A stretch of DNA of 64,000 nucleotides, from NCBI RefSeq assembly GCF_009184865.1, contig NZ_CP045096.1, positions 4,650,001-4,714,000 of the forward strand. Reading direction: 5' to 3'. A program made the position numbers and the translations under genes. Every line of letters begins with the position of its first letter. Position 1 is the stretch's first letter. Source of the stretch: Streptomyces phaeolivaceus. Lineage in GTDB: Bacteria > Actinomycetota > Actinomycetes > Streptomycetales > Streptomycetaceae. Of this stretch, positions 7,662 through 16,103 are shown piece after piece. Under the pieces are notes generated by a model that was given only the letters and a program-made list of their open reading frames with translations, did no database searches and was not told the DNA's origin.

Positions 7662-9935
7662 TCACCACGGCAACGGGCGCGCGTGCACGACGTCCAGTCG
7701 CGACACCGCGCGGGTGAGCGCGACGTACAGCCGGTGCAGCCCGCGCCCCTCCGCCGCCACGATCGCGGCCGGCTCGACGACCACGACATGGTCGTACTCA
7801 AGTCCCTTCGCCACGCCCGCGCCCAACACCGTCACCCGCGCCCCGAGTTCACCCGGGCCCCCGCCCGTAGCGATCGCGGACGCGACCCCGCCCTCGGAGA
7901 GAGCGCCCCGCAGCCGTTCGACATCCGGTCCATCGGCCGCGATGACCCCGATAGACCCCTCATGAGCGAGCGCGTCCGCCACGGCGGAGACCACCTCACC
8001 GGCCACGGCCTCAGCAACGACCCCCTCCTCCTCCTCCTCGGCGTCGCCCCCGCCCTCTCCCTCTCCCTCCACCCTCCTGATCCTCAACTCCCCATCGCTC
8101 CGCAGAGACCGGGCGGCGGGCACATCCACGCCCAGGCGCCCCAGCAACCCGTTCGCCAGCGCCACGACGGCGCGCGGCACCCGGAAGCCGATGGTCAGGG
8201 GGACGATGTGCGCGTCGGGTTTGCCCAGGTGGGCGAGGAGTGTGGGCCAGTCGCGGGCGGCCCAGGGCGTCGTGCCCTGGGCGAGGTCGCCGAGGACGGT
8301 CACCGAGCCGTAGGCCGCCCGGCGGGCGATCGCGCGGCACTCCATCGGGGAGAGGTCCTGGGCCTCGTCGACGACGACATGGCCGTAGCCGTCGGGGTGG
8401 GCGAGGAGCCCCGCGACCTCGTCGAGCAGGACGAGGTCGGCGGCCGACCAGCGGGCCGACCGCCAGGTCCGCGGCGGCTTCGCCCAGCCGACCGCCTTCC
8501 GCTCGTCCGCGTCGAGGAGCCCCTCCGCCGCGCCGGCCAGCGCGTCCGGGTCCGAGAGCAGCCGCGCCACCACCTCCTCCGGCCGGACCTTCGGCCATAC
8601 GGCGTCGATGTACGCGCCGACCGGCCGTGACCGCGAGATCCGGTACAGCCACGCGTTCGGGCGCGGCCCGGCCCGCCGCTCCGCCTGCTCCCGCAGCAGC
8701 CCCACCACCCGCGCCCGGACCCGCTCGCGCCCTGTGTCGTACGGCAGTTCCCGCGCCCGTACGTCCGCCACGATCCGCCGCAGCTGGTCCCCGGAGACCC
8801 GCCAGCGGTACGAACCCTCCGCCAGGACAAGGGAGTCGAACCGCTCCCCGGGCATCTGCTCCCCGGGCAGCCGCTCCCCGGGCCCGCCGTCGCCCGCGAC
8901 CCCGGCGTACAGGGCCCGGCGCAGCACCTCCGCCATGCGGGCGTCGTGCTTCACCACCGCCGCCCGCTCGTCGTCCTCCCCCGTGACCGGATGCCGGGCG
9001 ATCTCGTCCGTGACCGTCGACTGGCGTACGCCCGTCTCGCCCAGCGCGGGCAGGACCTCCGCGATGTAGGAGAGGAAGGTGCGGTTCGGGCCGAGGATCA
9101 GCAGGCCGCCGCGGCGGATGCGGTGGGGGTGGGTGTAGAGGAGGTACGCGGCGCGGTGCAGGCCGACGGCCGTCTTGCCGGTGCCGGGGGCGCCCTGCAC
9201 ACAGACGGAGGTGGTGAGGTCCGCCCGGACCAGGTCGTCCTGCTCGGGCTGGATGGTGGCGGCGATGTCCCGCATGGGGCCGAGCCGGGGACGCTCGATC
9301 TCGGCGGCGAGAAGGCCCCCGGGGCGGGCCGCGCCCCGGCCGCCCTCCCCGCCGACCTCCTCCCCGCCACCCTCCCCGCCACCCTCCCCATCGACCTCCC
9401 CCTCGACCTCCCCCTCGCCCGCCCTCTCCTCCGAGCCGTCGCGGCGCTCCAGGTGCTCGTCCTCCAGCCCTGTGAGGTCGGCCGAGTCGCCCCGGCTTCC
9501 CGGTGCCCAGCCGAAGCGACGCCGGACGGCGACACCCCGGGGATCGCGGGAACTCGCCTGGTAGAAGGCGCGCGACACCGGTGCCCGCCAGTCCACGACG
9601 AGCGGCGGCACGGTCGGATCCTCGCTGATCCGCAGCCGCCCGAGGTGATAGCTCTGCCCGGCGTGGTCGCTCCGCGTCTCGGCGGCGAAGTCGAGCCGAC
9701 CGAAGAACAGCGGCCCCTCCGGCAGCTCCCGCATCTCCTTGGCACGGCTGCGCAGCCGGTATCCGAGCACCTCGGCGTCGGCGCCCGAGGCGGAGACGTC
9801 CTCCCCCACGACGACCTGCTCCCCCGCCCCTTCGACCATCGCGGCGAGGGCGGCCCGGCAGGTGTCGTGGTGCGCGCGTTCATGGGCGAGGGCGTCCCGG
9901 AGGGCGGGGTCCGCGGCGGGTTCGAGAGACGTCAT
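7662..9935 (-). CDS. helR: HelR/HelD-like RNA polymerase-recycling UvrD-family ATPase
   Basis: 757 residues with the HelD/HelR layout. The N-terminal coiled-coil arm includes LRSRAKEMRELPEGPLFFGRLD and the family motif PLVVDWRAPVSRAFYQ. Walker A is QGAPGTGKT (about residues 248-255), the DEAQ box is VVDEAQDLSP, and motif III is GDLAQGTTPWAA. The C-terminal helicase part ends VALTRAVSRLDVVH. HelR proteins displace RNA polymerase from stalled complexes and, in Streptomyces, can expel rifamycins and give tolerance. Residues ~172-199 are an expanded Glu/Gly linker (GEVEGEVDGEGGGEGG), an oddity of this copy. The start ATG 9935 is 52 bp from the stop of the TetR gene, so the two may be co-transcribed. 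Confidence 0.85.
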   Translation of the reverse strand: MTSLEPAADPALRDALAHERAHHDTCRAALAAMVEGAGEQVVVGEDVSASGADAEVLGYRLRSRAKEMRELPEGPLFFGRLDFAAETRSDHAGQSYHLGRLRISEDPTVPPLVVDWRAPVSRAFYQASSRDPRGVAVRRRFGWAPGSRGDSADLTGLEDEHLERRDGSEERAGEGEVEGEVDGEGGGEGGGEEVGGEGGRGAARPGGLLAAEIERPRLGPMRDIAATIQPEQDDLVRADLTTSVCVQGAPGTGKTAVGLHRAAYLLYTHPHRIRRGGLLILGPNRTFLSYIAEVLPALGETGVRQSTVTDEIARHPVTGEDDERAAVVKHDARMAEVLRRALYAGVAGDGGPGERLPGEQMPGERFDSLVLAEGSYRWRVSGDQLRRIVADVRARELPYDTGRERVRARVVGLLREQAERRAGPRPNAWLYRISRSRPVGAYIDAVWPKVRPEEVVARLLSDPDALAGAAEGLLDADERKAVGWAKPPRTWRSARWSAADLVLLDEVAGLLAHPDGYGHVVVDEAQDLSPMECRAIARRAAYGSVTVLGDLAQGTTPWAARDWPTLLAHLGKPDAHIVPLTIGFRVPRAVVALANGLLGRLGVDVPAARSLRSDGELRIRRVEGEGEGGGDAEEEEEGVVAEAVAGEVVSAVADALAHEGSIGVIAADGPDVERLRGALSEGGVASAIATGGGPGELGARVTVLGAGVAKGLEYDHVVVVEPAAIVAAEGRGLHRLYVALTRAVSRLDVVHARPLPW

Positions 9936-9986
9936 TCCACCGAGCGTACCGAAATAACGTAACCAAGTTAAATTTTTTACCGAGAA

Positions 9987-10604
9987 TCACTCGTTCGTGA
10001 GCGGCAGCGCCCCCTCCAGCCGCCCGAACACCCGCTCGGCCGCGGCCACGGCGTCCCGCTCGACCTCCTCCACCGGCTCCCCCCGCTCGACCCGCCGCCG
10101 GTTCTCCTCCGCGAGCACCCGCCGTACGGCCACGATCTGCGCGGCGGCGACCCGCGCGTCGAGTCCGCCGCCGAGCACCTCGGTGAGCGCGGCCTCGGCC
10201 CGCTCCAGATGGCCGTACGCCCGCGCGACCAGCGACGGCGTCCTGTAGAGCAGCCGGTGGAACGCGAGCACCTGCGGATGGTCGTTCAGCCCGGTCACCG
10301 GGTCCCGCCGGGCCAGCCCCGCCAGAAAGTGCGCCCGTACGGCCCCGACCACCGACTCCCCCTCCGCCCGCCCCGCGACCACCCGCGCCGTCTCGTCCTC
10401 GTGGTCGGCGATGCGGTGGAGGACGAGGTCCTCCTTGGCGGGGAAGTAGCGGAAGAGCGTCGGCTTGGAGATCTCCGCCGCCGCGGCCACCTCGGCCACG
10501 GACACCGCGTCGAACCCCTTCTCCAAGAACAGCCGGATCGCGACCTCCGACACGTTCTCGTACATCCGCCGCTTCTTGCGCTCCCGCAGGCCGGTCTCAC
10601 TCAT
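9987..10604 (-). CDS. TetR-family transcriptional regulator
   Basis: 205 residues from ATG 10604. The N-terminal TetR helix-turn-helix is clear: FLEKGFDAVSVAEVAAAAEISKPTLFRYFPAKEDLV in order, at residues ~23-60. The ligand-binding half is variable (GHLERAEAALTEVLGGGLD). It lies directly upstream of helR on the same strand with a 51-bp gap that contains TAAC-8-GTTA (9955-9970), a possible operator. Its ligand is unknown. The open frame continues upstream into the GC-rich repeat, but ATG 10604 places the HTH at the normal distance. Confidence 0.88.
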   Translation of the reverse strand: MSETGLRERKKRRMYENVSEVAIRLFLEKGFDAVSVAEVAAAAEISKPTLFRYFPAKEDLVLHRIADHEDETARVVAGRAEGESVVGAVRAHFLAGLARRDPVTGLNDHPQVLAFHRLLYRTPSLVARAYGHLERAEAALTEVLGGGLDARVAAAQIVAVRRVLAEENRRRVERGEPVEEVERDAVAAAERVFGRLEGALPLTNE

Positions 10605-10660
10605 GCGATCGAGCGTAAGCGGCCCCGGGTCCGGCGGACGGCCGACGGCCGACGGCCGAC

Positions 10661-10770
10661 AGCGGAGGGCGGAGGGCGAGGGCGGAGGGCGGAGGGCGAG
10701 GGCGGAGGGCGAGGGCGGAGGGCGGAGGGCGAGGGCGGAGGGCGAGGGCGGAGGGCGAGGGCGGAGGGCC
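10661..10770. repeat. Purine-rich GGAGGGC/GAGGGC tandem array
   Basis: About 110 bp of alternating 7-bp GGAGGGC and 6-bp GAGGGC units between the TetR gene and the palindromic element. One strand is almost purely G/A, so it could form unusual structures. It has no coding value in either strand. Confidence 0.85.
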
Positions 10771-10801
10771 GCCGACAGCCGACAGCGGCTACGGCACGGC
10801 C

Positions 10802-10966
10802 AGGGCCTGTCGTTTGGATCACGCCTGGGCCGCGGGGCTTGGCACACACACTCCCCCACTGCCTCAAGGGCGTGGGGGACCCCCAGCCGCACGCACCAAG
10901 CCCCGCTCACCGGCGGTCACCAGGCACCGTGGCCCGAAGCCGGCGTGATCCGAACGACAGGCCCTA
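10802..10966. repeat. Non-coding nested inverted repeat (MITE-like)
   Basis: The outer arms 10802-10825 and 10942-10965 match at 23 of 24 positions (starting AGGGCCTGTCGTT). Inside are perfect arms GCGGGGCTTGG/CCAAGCCCCGC (10832-10842, 10896-10906) and TCCCCCAC/GTGGGGGA (10852-10859, 10872-10879). The 165-bp element has no gene. Its right end supplies the TAG stop codon of the kinase gene. Terminal inverted repeats without a transposase suggest a MITE or palindromic intergenic repeat. No target duplication was seen. Confidence 0.75.
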
Positions 10967-12088
10967 GACGCGTTCCCGTCGCCGTCGCCCTCGCCCTCGC
11001 CGCGCGGCGGCCGGACGCGGCCACAGCCAGCGGGCGAGCGCGGACTCGATCACCGACACACTCGGCACCTTCTCCACGCCCAGGGACCGCGCGCCCCTGC
11101 TCAGCACGTCCCAGACCGTCCAGGTCGCCCGGCGCAGCAGGTCGCGGTCCACCCTCGGCGCCAGGCGCAGGGACTGCGAGGTACGGATGACGTCGGTGAA
11201 CACCGACTGCGCCTTCTTGTAGTCCAGCAGCTTCGGCAGGTCCTCCCGCCAGCCGCGCGAACTCCCCGGCCGGACGCTCTCGGCGAGCGCGCACCAGCGT
11301 TCCGTCATCCGCCGTTCCTGTTCCAGCGGGTAGTGCATCAGGTAGAGGTGGGTGGCGAGGTCGTAGAGGGGGTCGCCGAACATCGCCAGTTCCCAGTCGA
11401 TGGCCCAGAGGCGGCGCTCGTGGTCGACGATGAGGTTCTCGCGGTGGAGGTCGGCGTGGAGGAGGCAGAAGGGGCGCTCCCGCAGGCCTGCCACATGTTT
11501 TCTGAGCTGGTTGAACGAGTCGGGGTCGAGCCTCAGATCCGCGAACAGGGCCCCGTACTCAGGGAGGTTGTCGCCGTAGACGCGCTCCTCGGTGAAGCAG
11601 ATCAGCCGGTCGAGGAATCCCGCGCTGTCGTCGTCCGGCGCGCGGTCCCGTTGATCGCACCTCCGTTTCACCAGAAGGGACCGGGGTCGGACGGCGACCA
11701 GTTGCCGGAAGAGGCCGAGGATCTGCTCGAACTCCCGCTCCGGGACGGCCGTGCCGGACGCGTGCAGCGCCCCGAGCGTGTCGCCCTCGATGAACCGCTG
11801 GAGGACGGTGCCCTCGACCTCGATGAGATCGGGGATGTTGTCGATGCGCCCGCGCAGTTCGGTGAGAAGGCGTTCTTCCGAGTCGAAGCAGCGGCGGTCG
11901 AACCACAGCAGGCTCTCGCGCGGCTCGCGGCACTTCCAGCGTCCGCCCTCGGCGACGCTGGCCTCGGCCGGCAGCCGGAAGACATAGGTCTCGTGGTGGT
12001 AGCCGCTGAGCGGTCCCTCCACCTCGTCCGGGGCGGCGCTCATCTCACCGGCGCGGCGCCGCCCCATGGACTCCGATTCAGCTGGCAT
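10964..12088 (-). CDS. Aminoglycoside-phosphotransferase-like kinase
   Basis: 374 residues with the APH/choline-kinase fold. The catalytic loop is LLHADLHRENLIV (HxDxxxxN) and the metal-binding segment is LWAIDWELAMFGDPLYDLA. Both are intact, so the protein should transfer phosphate from ATP to a hydroxyl of a small molecule. Resistance is not implied by the family alone. The N-terminal start is uncertain (ATG 12088, 12067 or 12043). The C-terminal tail is very Arg-rich and its stop codon is provided by the palindromic element at 10802-10966, so the tail may have been altered by insertion. It is divergent from the HAD gene and adjacent to the GntR/HAD/membrane-peptide locus, so it may act on the same metabolite. 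Confidence 0.8.
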   Translation of the reverse strand: MPAESESMGRRRAGEMSAAPDEVEGPLSGYHHETYVFRLPAEASVAEGGRWKCREPRESLLWFDRRCFDSEERLLTELRGRIDNIPDLIEVEGTVLQRFIEGDTLGALHASGTAVPEREFEQILGLFRQLVAVRPRSLLVKRRCDQRDRAPDDDSAGFLDRLICFTEERVYGDNLPEYGALFADLRLDPDSFNQLRKHVAGLRERPFCLLHADLHRENLIVDHERRLWAIDWELAMFGDPLYDLATHLYLMHYPLEQERRMTERWCALAESVRPGSSRGWREDLPKLLDYKKAQSVFTDVIRTSQSLRLAPRVDRDLLRRATWTVWDVLSRGARSLGVEKVPSVSVIESALARWLWPRPAAARRGRGRRRRERV

Positions 12089-12308
12089 TGCCCGTTCTCT
12101 CGCCGTGGTCGCACCAGTGGTGAAATCAAGAAGTGGAGGCACGTTACTCCTCCATGGGCGAGCATCGTGCCAGAAGCGATTCATTCGCAGGTGCCGGTCC
12201 ACCGGTTGAACGCTCACGCGCCCCAACCCGTACAGACACGCATTCGAGCGACTGCCCGAAGACACCTCGTCCCCGCGACGGGTGGCCCCCTGAACCACAC
12301 TGACCACG

Positions 12309-13133
12309 ATGACAGCGAAGAACCCCACGCTCGACGAGACGGACGAGACGGACGGTACGCACGGGACGGACGACTCCGGCGAGACGGCGGAGACGACCGA
12401 ACCGCTGCGGCTGCGGCGGCTCCTCGACACGGCCCGAACCGTTCTCCTCGACTTCGACGGCCCCGTCTGCGACCTGTTCGGCGGACGGTCGACACGGCCC
12501 GCCGCCCTGGAGATCAAGGCCATGGCCCGGCGGAAGTGGAATACGCTCGACCCCGCCGTCGAGGCCTGCGACGACTCGCACGGCATCCTGCACCCGCTCA
12601 GGGACATGCTGGACCGAAAGCGGGACGCCGGCCTCGACCCGGCCGTCCTGCGCGAGGCGAACGACATCGTCACGCGCTACGAGTACGAGTGCGCGGGTTC
12701 CGCCGAGCCGGCACCGGGAATCCAGTCGCTGCTGGACTCCCTGCTCGGCCGGGGGAAGCGGCTGGCGATCGTGACGAACAACGCCGAAGGACCCGTACGG
12801 AGGTTCCTCGAACTTCACGGGATGTCCCGGAAGTTCGAGGCGGTCTGCGGCCGTGATCCGGGTGAGCCCCGCCGTATGAAGCCCGACCCGGCGTCGGTCC
12901 ACCGGGCCCTGCGCGCCCTGAGCCCTACGAGCCCGGCCCACGCCGTCATGATCGGCGACCAGCTCACCGACCTCCGGGCGGCCGTGTCCGCCGGGGTCGG
13001 GTTCCTCGGGTACTCCACGGAACCCGAGCGGGCTCGGCTGCTGCGGTGCGCGGGCGCGCACGGCGTGGTCGCCTCGCACGCCCGGCTCGTCACGGCGTGC
13101 GCCCCGCCGCAGGTCAGTCGCTCTCGTCCGTGA
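12309..13133 (+). CDS. HAD-superfamily hydrolase (first copy)
   Basis: 274 residues. Motif I is LLDFDGPVCDLFGG (nucleophile Asp and general acid Asp), motif II is AIVTNNAEG, motif III is the lysine in MKPDPASVHRAL, and motif IV is VMIGDQLTDLRAA. All four HAD motifs are present, so this is probably a phosphatase for a small phosphorylated metabolite. The first ~30 residues are a Thr/Asp/Glu-rich low-complexity stretch. It resembles the second HAD protein at 14377-15219 (both have D-x-DGP-[VI]-C-x-LF). It converges on the first GntR gene with a 20-bp overlap of 3' ends. Confidence 0.85.
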   Translation: MTAKNPTLDETDETDGTHGTDDSGETAETTEPLRLRRLLDTARTVLLDFDGPVCDLFGGRSTRPAALEIKAMARRKWNTLDPAVEACDDSHGILHPLRDMLDRKRDAGLDPAVLREANDIVTRYEYECAGSAEPAPGIQSLLDSLLGRGKRLAIVTNNAEGPVRRFLELHGMSRKFEAVCGRDPGEPRRMKPDPASVHRALRALSPTSPAHAVMIGDQLTDLRAAVSAGVGFLGYSTEPERARLLRCAGAHGVVASHARLVTACAPPQVSRSRP

Positions 13134-13971
13134 GCAGGTTCCAGACCGAGTCGAACCAGGCCTGCGCGGCGTCCACGAAGTCGGGTCCCTGGGACGGTGG
13201 TTCGGCGTCCTTGACGTGGTGGGTCAGAGTGGCGCCCAGGCCGAGTACGTCGCGGGCCTCGATCTCCTCGTCGCCGACCGAGATCATGCGCTCGACCACC
13301 GTGTAGAAGCCGTGCAGCGCCTCGGTCCGGTTGAGCAGATACACCTTGAAGGTCGGGGTGAGCGGCGCGTACCGGGTCTCGACGTCGACCTGCGGGACGA
13401 ACCCGCCCCGCTGGAGATCTTCCAGCGCCTCGCGCAGCGACGCCTCGTTCACCCTGGTGATCCCGCGAAGGCGTTCCTGCGGCCGGGTGTCGTTCCGGCG
13501 CCCTCTGACCGTCGGGTACGGCAGTGGTGTCGACTCCTGGGGCAGCAGCATGCGCAGCGCGATGCGCTCGGGCGCGATCGCCCCTTCCCTGATCCGTTCC
13601 GCCTGGAGCCAGATGTGCGTGCTCAGGGACTCCGACGTCAACGTGTGGATGTCCAGGAGCACTTCGGGCCGGGCGAAGGCGTCGTCGAAGAACGAGCGCA
13701 GGGTCACCCTGCCCGCCGCCGGGTGCCGTGTCCGCCGGACTCCCAGCACCCGGGTCCCGCTCCCCTGCCGGGACTCGACCCAGCCCTCCTCGCGCAACCT
13801 GGTCAGGACCTTCTGGACGGTGTCACGGGAGACGCCGAGCCTGTCGGCCAGTTTCCGTTGCGCGGGAAGGGAGGCGCCCACCGGGTAGGTGCCGTCCTCC
13901 ATCCCGGTCCGCAGCGCTTCCAACGCCAGCTCGAACTTGCTGCCGCCCTCACCGGTCCGCGTATCGCCCAC
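13114..13971 (-). CDS. GntR-family regulator with unrecognised C-terminal domain (copy 1)
   Basis: 285 residues from GTG 13971. The N-terminal winged helix is typical GntR (GTYPVGASLPAQRKLADRLG, SRDTVQKVLTRLREEGWVE). The C-terminal half is neither FCD nor UTRA as far as I can see. It contains FKVYLLNRTEALHGFYTVVE and ends with a WFDSVWNLL motif that recurs in the two other GntR proteins nearby. An upstream TTG (14031) would also keep the frame open, but it falls inside the palindrome 14028-14040, a likely operator, so I prefer the internal GTG. It is divergent from a small membrane protein gene. Confidence 0.82.
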   Translation of the reverse strand: MGDTRTGEGGSKFELALEALRTGMEDGTYPVGASLPAQRKLADRLGVSRDTVQKVLTRLREEGWVESRQGSGTRVLGVRRTRHPAAGRVTLRSFFDDAFARPEVLLDIHTLTSESLSTHIWLQAERIREGAIAPERIALRMLLPQESTPLPYPTVRGRRNDTRPQERLRGITRVNEASLREALEDLQRGGFVPQVDVETRYAPLTPTFKVYLLNRTEALHGFYTVVERMISVGDEEIEARDVLGLGATLTHHVKDAEPPSQGPDFVDAAQAWFDSVWNLLTDESD

Positions 13972-14027
13972 CTCTCGACCGTACCGCTCCCCGTCGACAG
14001 GCAAACCGGTTCCGGTCAACAAGCGTT

Positions 14028-14104
14028 CCAATTGGACCGGTTGTTAAGGGATCAGCCCAATCGGGAATACCAATCACAGGTCAATAGCCGACCAATTGGA
14101 CTGG
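14028..14104. promoter_or_regulatory. Paired CCAATTGG operators between GntR copy 1 and membrane peptide 1
   Basis: Two near-identical 13-mers, CCAATTGGACCGG (14028-14040) and CCAATTGGACTGG (14092-14104), lie 64 bp apart in the divergent promoter region. The CCAATTGG core is a perfect palindrome. Position and symmetry fit binding by the adjacent GntR protein to both promoters. Confidence 0.6.
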
Positions 14105-14138
14105 CCGACGGGGCAGTCGGCGGAACGGGGTGGAGAAC

Positions 14139-14321
14139 ATGGTCGTATGGGAAGTGGTGGTGGCGGCGTTCCGGTTCGCCGCGGCCCACCTGGTCGGACA
14201 GACCCTCGGCCCCATCGGGCTCTTACTCCTGGTCGTCGTGGGCACGGCCCTGCGGATCGGCCAGGTGCGGCTGGCCTGGTGGACGGCCCTCCTCTTCCTC
14301 CTCCTGATGATGCAGGCCTGA
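14139..14321 (+). CDS. Small two-segment membrane protein (copy 1)
   Basis: A 60-residue product from ATG 14139 (GTG 14130 is possible). It has two hydrophobic stretches, TLGPIGLLLLVVVGTALRIG and VRLAWWTALLFLLLMM, and an amphipathic N-terminus. It has the same position relative to a GntR gene as the 63-residue protein at 16275-16466, although sequence similarity is weak. Function is unknown. Size and layout would suit a small membrane regulator, a transporter accessory or a toxin-like peptide. The upstream palindromes suggest control by the divergent GntR protein. Confidence 0.65.
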   Translation: MVVWEVVVAAFRFAAAHLVGQTLGPIGLLLLVVVGTALRIGQVRLAWWTALLFLLLMMQA

Positions 14322-14376
14322 TCCGGGCCTGCATCGGGCCTGATCCGGGCCTGCTTCGGGCCTGCCGATCGTTCAG

Positions 14377-15219
14377 TCAGGCCTGGTCGGGGAGTTGGGT
14401 CCGGAGCACGTCCAGTACGGGCTTCAGGGAGTTCACGGTGTGCGGGAGTTGGACGCCCGCGTCCAGGAGGGCCTTGAGTTTGTGTTCGTTACGCGCGTAG
14501 CCGAGGAAGGGGACGCCGGCCTCGCGGGCCGCCTCGAAGTCGGTGGGGGCGTCGCCGAGCATCAGGGCGCGCGCGGAGTCGGCGCCCATCGCGTTGAGGG
14601 CCTGGCGCAGGGTGTGGGGGTGCGGCTTCATCCGGTCGAGGTCGCGGGTGCGGCCGTAGATGTAGGGGAAGCAGTCGGTGAGGCCGCGGGTCTCGATGTA
14701 ACGGGCCGCCGCGAGCGCGGAGTTGTTGGTGGTGATGGCGAACCTGGCCCGCCGTGACCAGGTCCGGATCAGCGGATCGGCCCAACTCGTGGGGTACGCC
14801 TTAGGCGCGGCGGTCAGCTCCTGCTGGGTGAGCCACTCCTCCACGTCGGTGATCAGGTCGCTGCTCGGATGGCGCCGGCCCAGCCCGAGGAGGACGACCT
14901 GGGGGTCGGCCGTACTCCGTTCCCGCTCCGTCAGCAGGCCGCCCAGTCCGCGTCTTTCGATCAACGCCACGAGATCGCGGGCCACTTGGTGCGCGGGATG
15001 CCCGGAGAACAGTCGGCAGATCGGCCCGTCCAGGTCCCAGAGCACGAAGCGGACGGGAGTGATCAGTTCTCGCAGTTCTCGAAGGGACTCTGTCTCTGCT
15101 GTCACCGGTTCAGTCTGCGCCGTGTTCCGCGCCTCGTTCTGCGCCGTGTTCCGCGCCTCGTTCTGCGCCGTGTTCCGCGCCTCGTTCTGCGCCGTGTTCC
15201 GCGCCGTATCAGAAGTCAC
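14377..15219 (-). CDS. HAD-superfamily hydrolase (second copy) with octapeptide-repeat N-terminus
   Basis: 280 residues. Motif I is FVLWDLDGPICRLFSG, motif II is FAITTNNSALA, motif III is the lysine in RMKPHPHTLRQAL, and motif IV is LMLGDAPTDFEAA. The family would remove phosphate from a small substrate. The GTG start overlaps the TAG stop of GntR copy 2 (TAGTG), so the two are translationally coupled. The N-terminal ~35 residues are a repeat of the octapeptide ARNTAQNE, encoded by a 24-bp tandem repeat, and lie outside the catalytic domain. It is a paralogue in type of the HAD gene at 12309. Confidence 0.85.
   Translation of the reverse strand: MTSDTARNTAQNEARNTAQNEARNTAQNEARNTAQTEPVTAETESLRELRELITPVRFVLWDLDGPICRLFSGHPAHQVARDLVALIERRGLGGLLTERERSTADPQVVLLGLGRRHPSSDLITDVEEWLTQQELTAAPKAYPTSWADPLIRTWSRRARFAITTNNSALAAARYIETRGLTDCFPYIYGRTRDLDRMKPHPHTLRQALNAMGADSARALMLGDAPTDFEAAREAGVPFLGYARNEHKLKALLDAGVQLPHTVNSLKPVLDVLRTQLPDQA
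15113..15204. repeat. 24-bp tandem repeat inside the HAD gene
   Basis: Three exact 24-bp units (15133-15156, 15157-15180, 15181-15204) and a partial fourth at 15113-15132. They keep the reading frame and encode the octapeptide ARNTAQNE repeatedly. Copy number is likely to vary between strains. Confidence 0.92.
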
Positions 15220-16103
15220 TAGGAGAGTGTCAGGTCCGTCGTGATGGTTTCCCAGAGGGCGTTGAACCATTGCTGGGACTGATCCACGAAGGCGGCGTCA
15301 CGAAGACCGGTCTCCTTCTCGAAGGAGAAGAGGAGGGACTGGGTGCCGAAGGCGTCGTACATCTCCAGCGGGCCGTTCTCCATCTGCTCCTCGCGCTTCA
15401 TCAGCATGTAGTACGCGATCAGCGCCTCCTGGCCGTTGAGGAGGTAGAGCTTGACGGGCGGGGTGAACGGCAGCGCCCTGAAGGTCACCCGGACGTCGAG
15501 CTGATGGGAGGTGCGCAGGGCCAGCAGATTGTGGCGCAGGACGCGGATCTGGGCGTTGCGCTGGTCGAGCCAGCGCTTGTGGACCGGGTCCTCCTCGTCG
15601 TCCTCGCCGCGCGCCGCCACCGGGACCGGGAACGCCAGGTTGATCTTCCGGGAGGGGAGCAGGATCCGGACGTCGATCGACTCCGGACGGACCGTTCCCT
15701 CATGGATACGGCGGACCGGTTCGCCGAGGGCCATCATCAGGGTCTCGGCGGTGAGGCAGGCCGCGTCCACCCGGACGTGCGGCTGGGAGAAGGCCTCGGC
15801 GAGGCGGGGGCCGAGGCCCACCATCGTCGGCTGCGGCTCATGGCCCGCGGTGTGCCCGGCCTCGGCGACCCGGGGCGGACTGCCCTTGCTCACGTTGCTC
15901 AGCAGCCCGTCCTCCTGGAGCGCGCGCAGCGCCTGCCGGACCGTGCCGCGCTCCACGCCGAACTCCTCCGCGAGTTCGGCCTGGGTGGGCAGGCGCTCGC
16001 CGGGGCGGAGGTCGCCGCCGCGGATGCGGTCCCGCAGGGTCGCGGCGATCTCCTGGGACGAGAGCTTTCTGCTGCCGTTCACTGCAACGTTCTCCTGGGT
16101 CAC
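15219..16103 (-). CDS. GntR-family regulator with unrecognised C-terminal domain (copy 2)
   Basis: 294 residues from GTG 16103. The winged helix is GGDLRPGERLPTQAELAEEF with VERGTVRQALRALQEDGLL. The C-terminal region has FRALPFTPPVKLYLLNG and ends SQQWFNALWETI. It is strongly similar to copy 3 (16516-17439) through both domains, so the two arose by duplication. The GTG start follows directly after a conserved 57-bp promoter box shared with copy 3, which argues against the upstream TTG. It is coupled to the HAD gene downstream and divergent from a small membrane protein. It probably regulates both and itself. Confidence 0.85.
   Translation of the reverse strand: MTQENVAVNGSRKLSSQEIAATLRDRIRGGDLRPGERLPTQAELAEEFGVERGTVRQALRALQEDGLLSNVSKGSPPRVAEAGHTAGHEPQPTMVGLGPRLAEAFSQPHVRVDAACLTAETLMMALGEPVRRIHEGTVRPESIDVRILLPSRKINLAFPVPVAARGEDDEEDPVHKRWLDQRNAQIRVLRHNLLALRTSHQLDVRVTFRALPFTPPVKLYLLNGQEALIAYYMLMKREEQMENGPLEMYDAFGTQSLLFSFEKETGLRDAAFVDQSQQWFNALWETITTDLTLS

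Noticed and set aside
7644..8630. Plus-strand frame of 328 codons antisense to helR
   Set aside because: Arg/Pro-rich shadow of the helicase gene with no recognisable motif.
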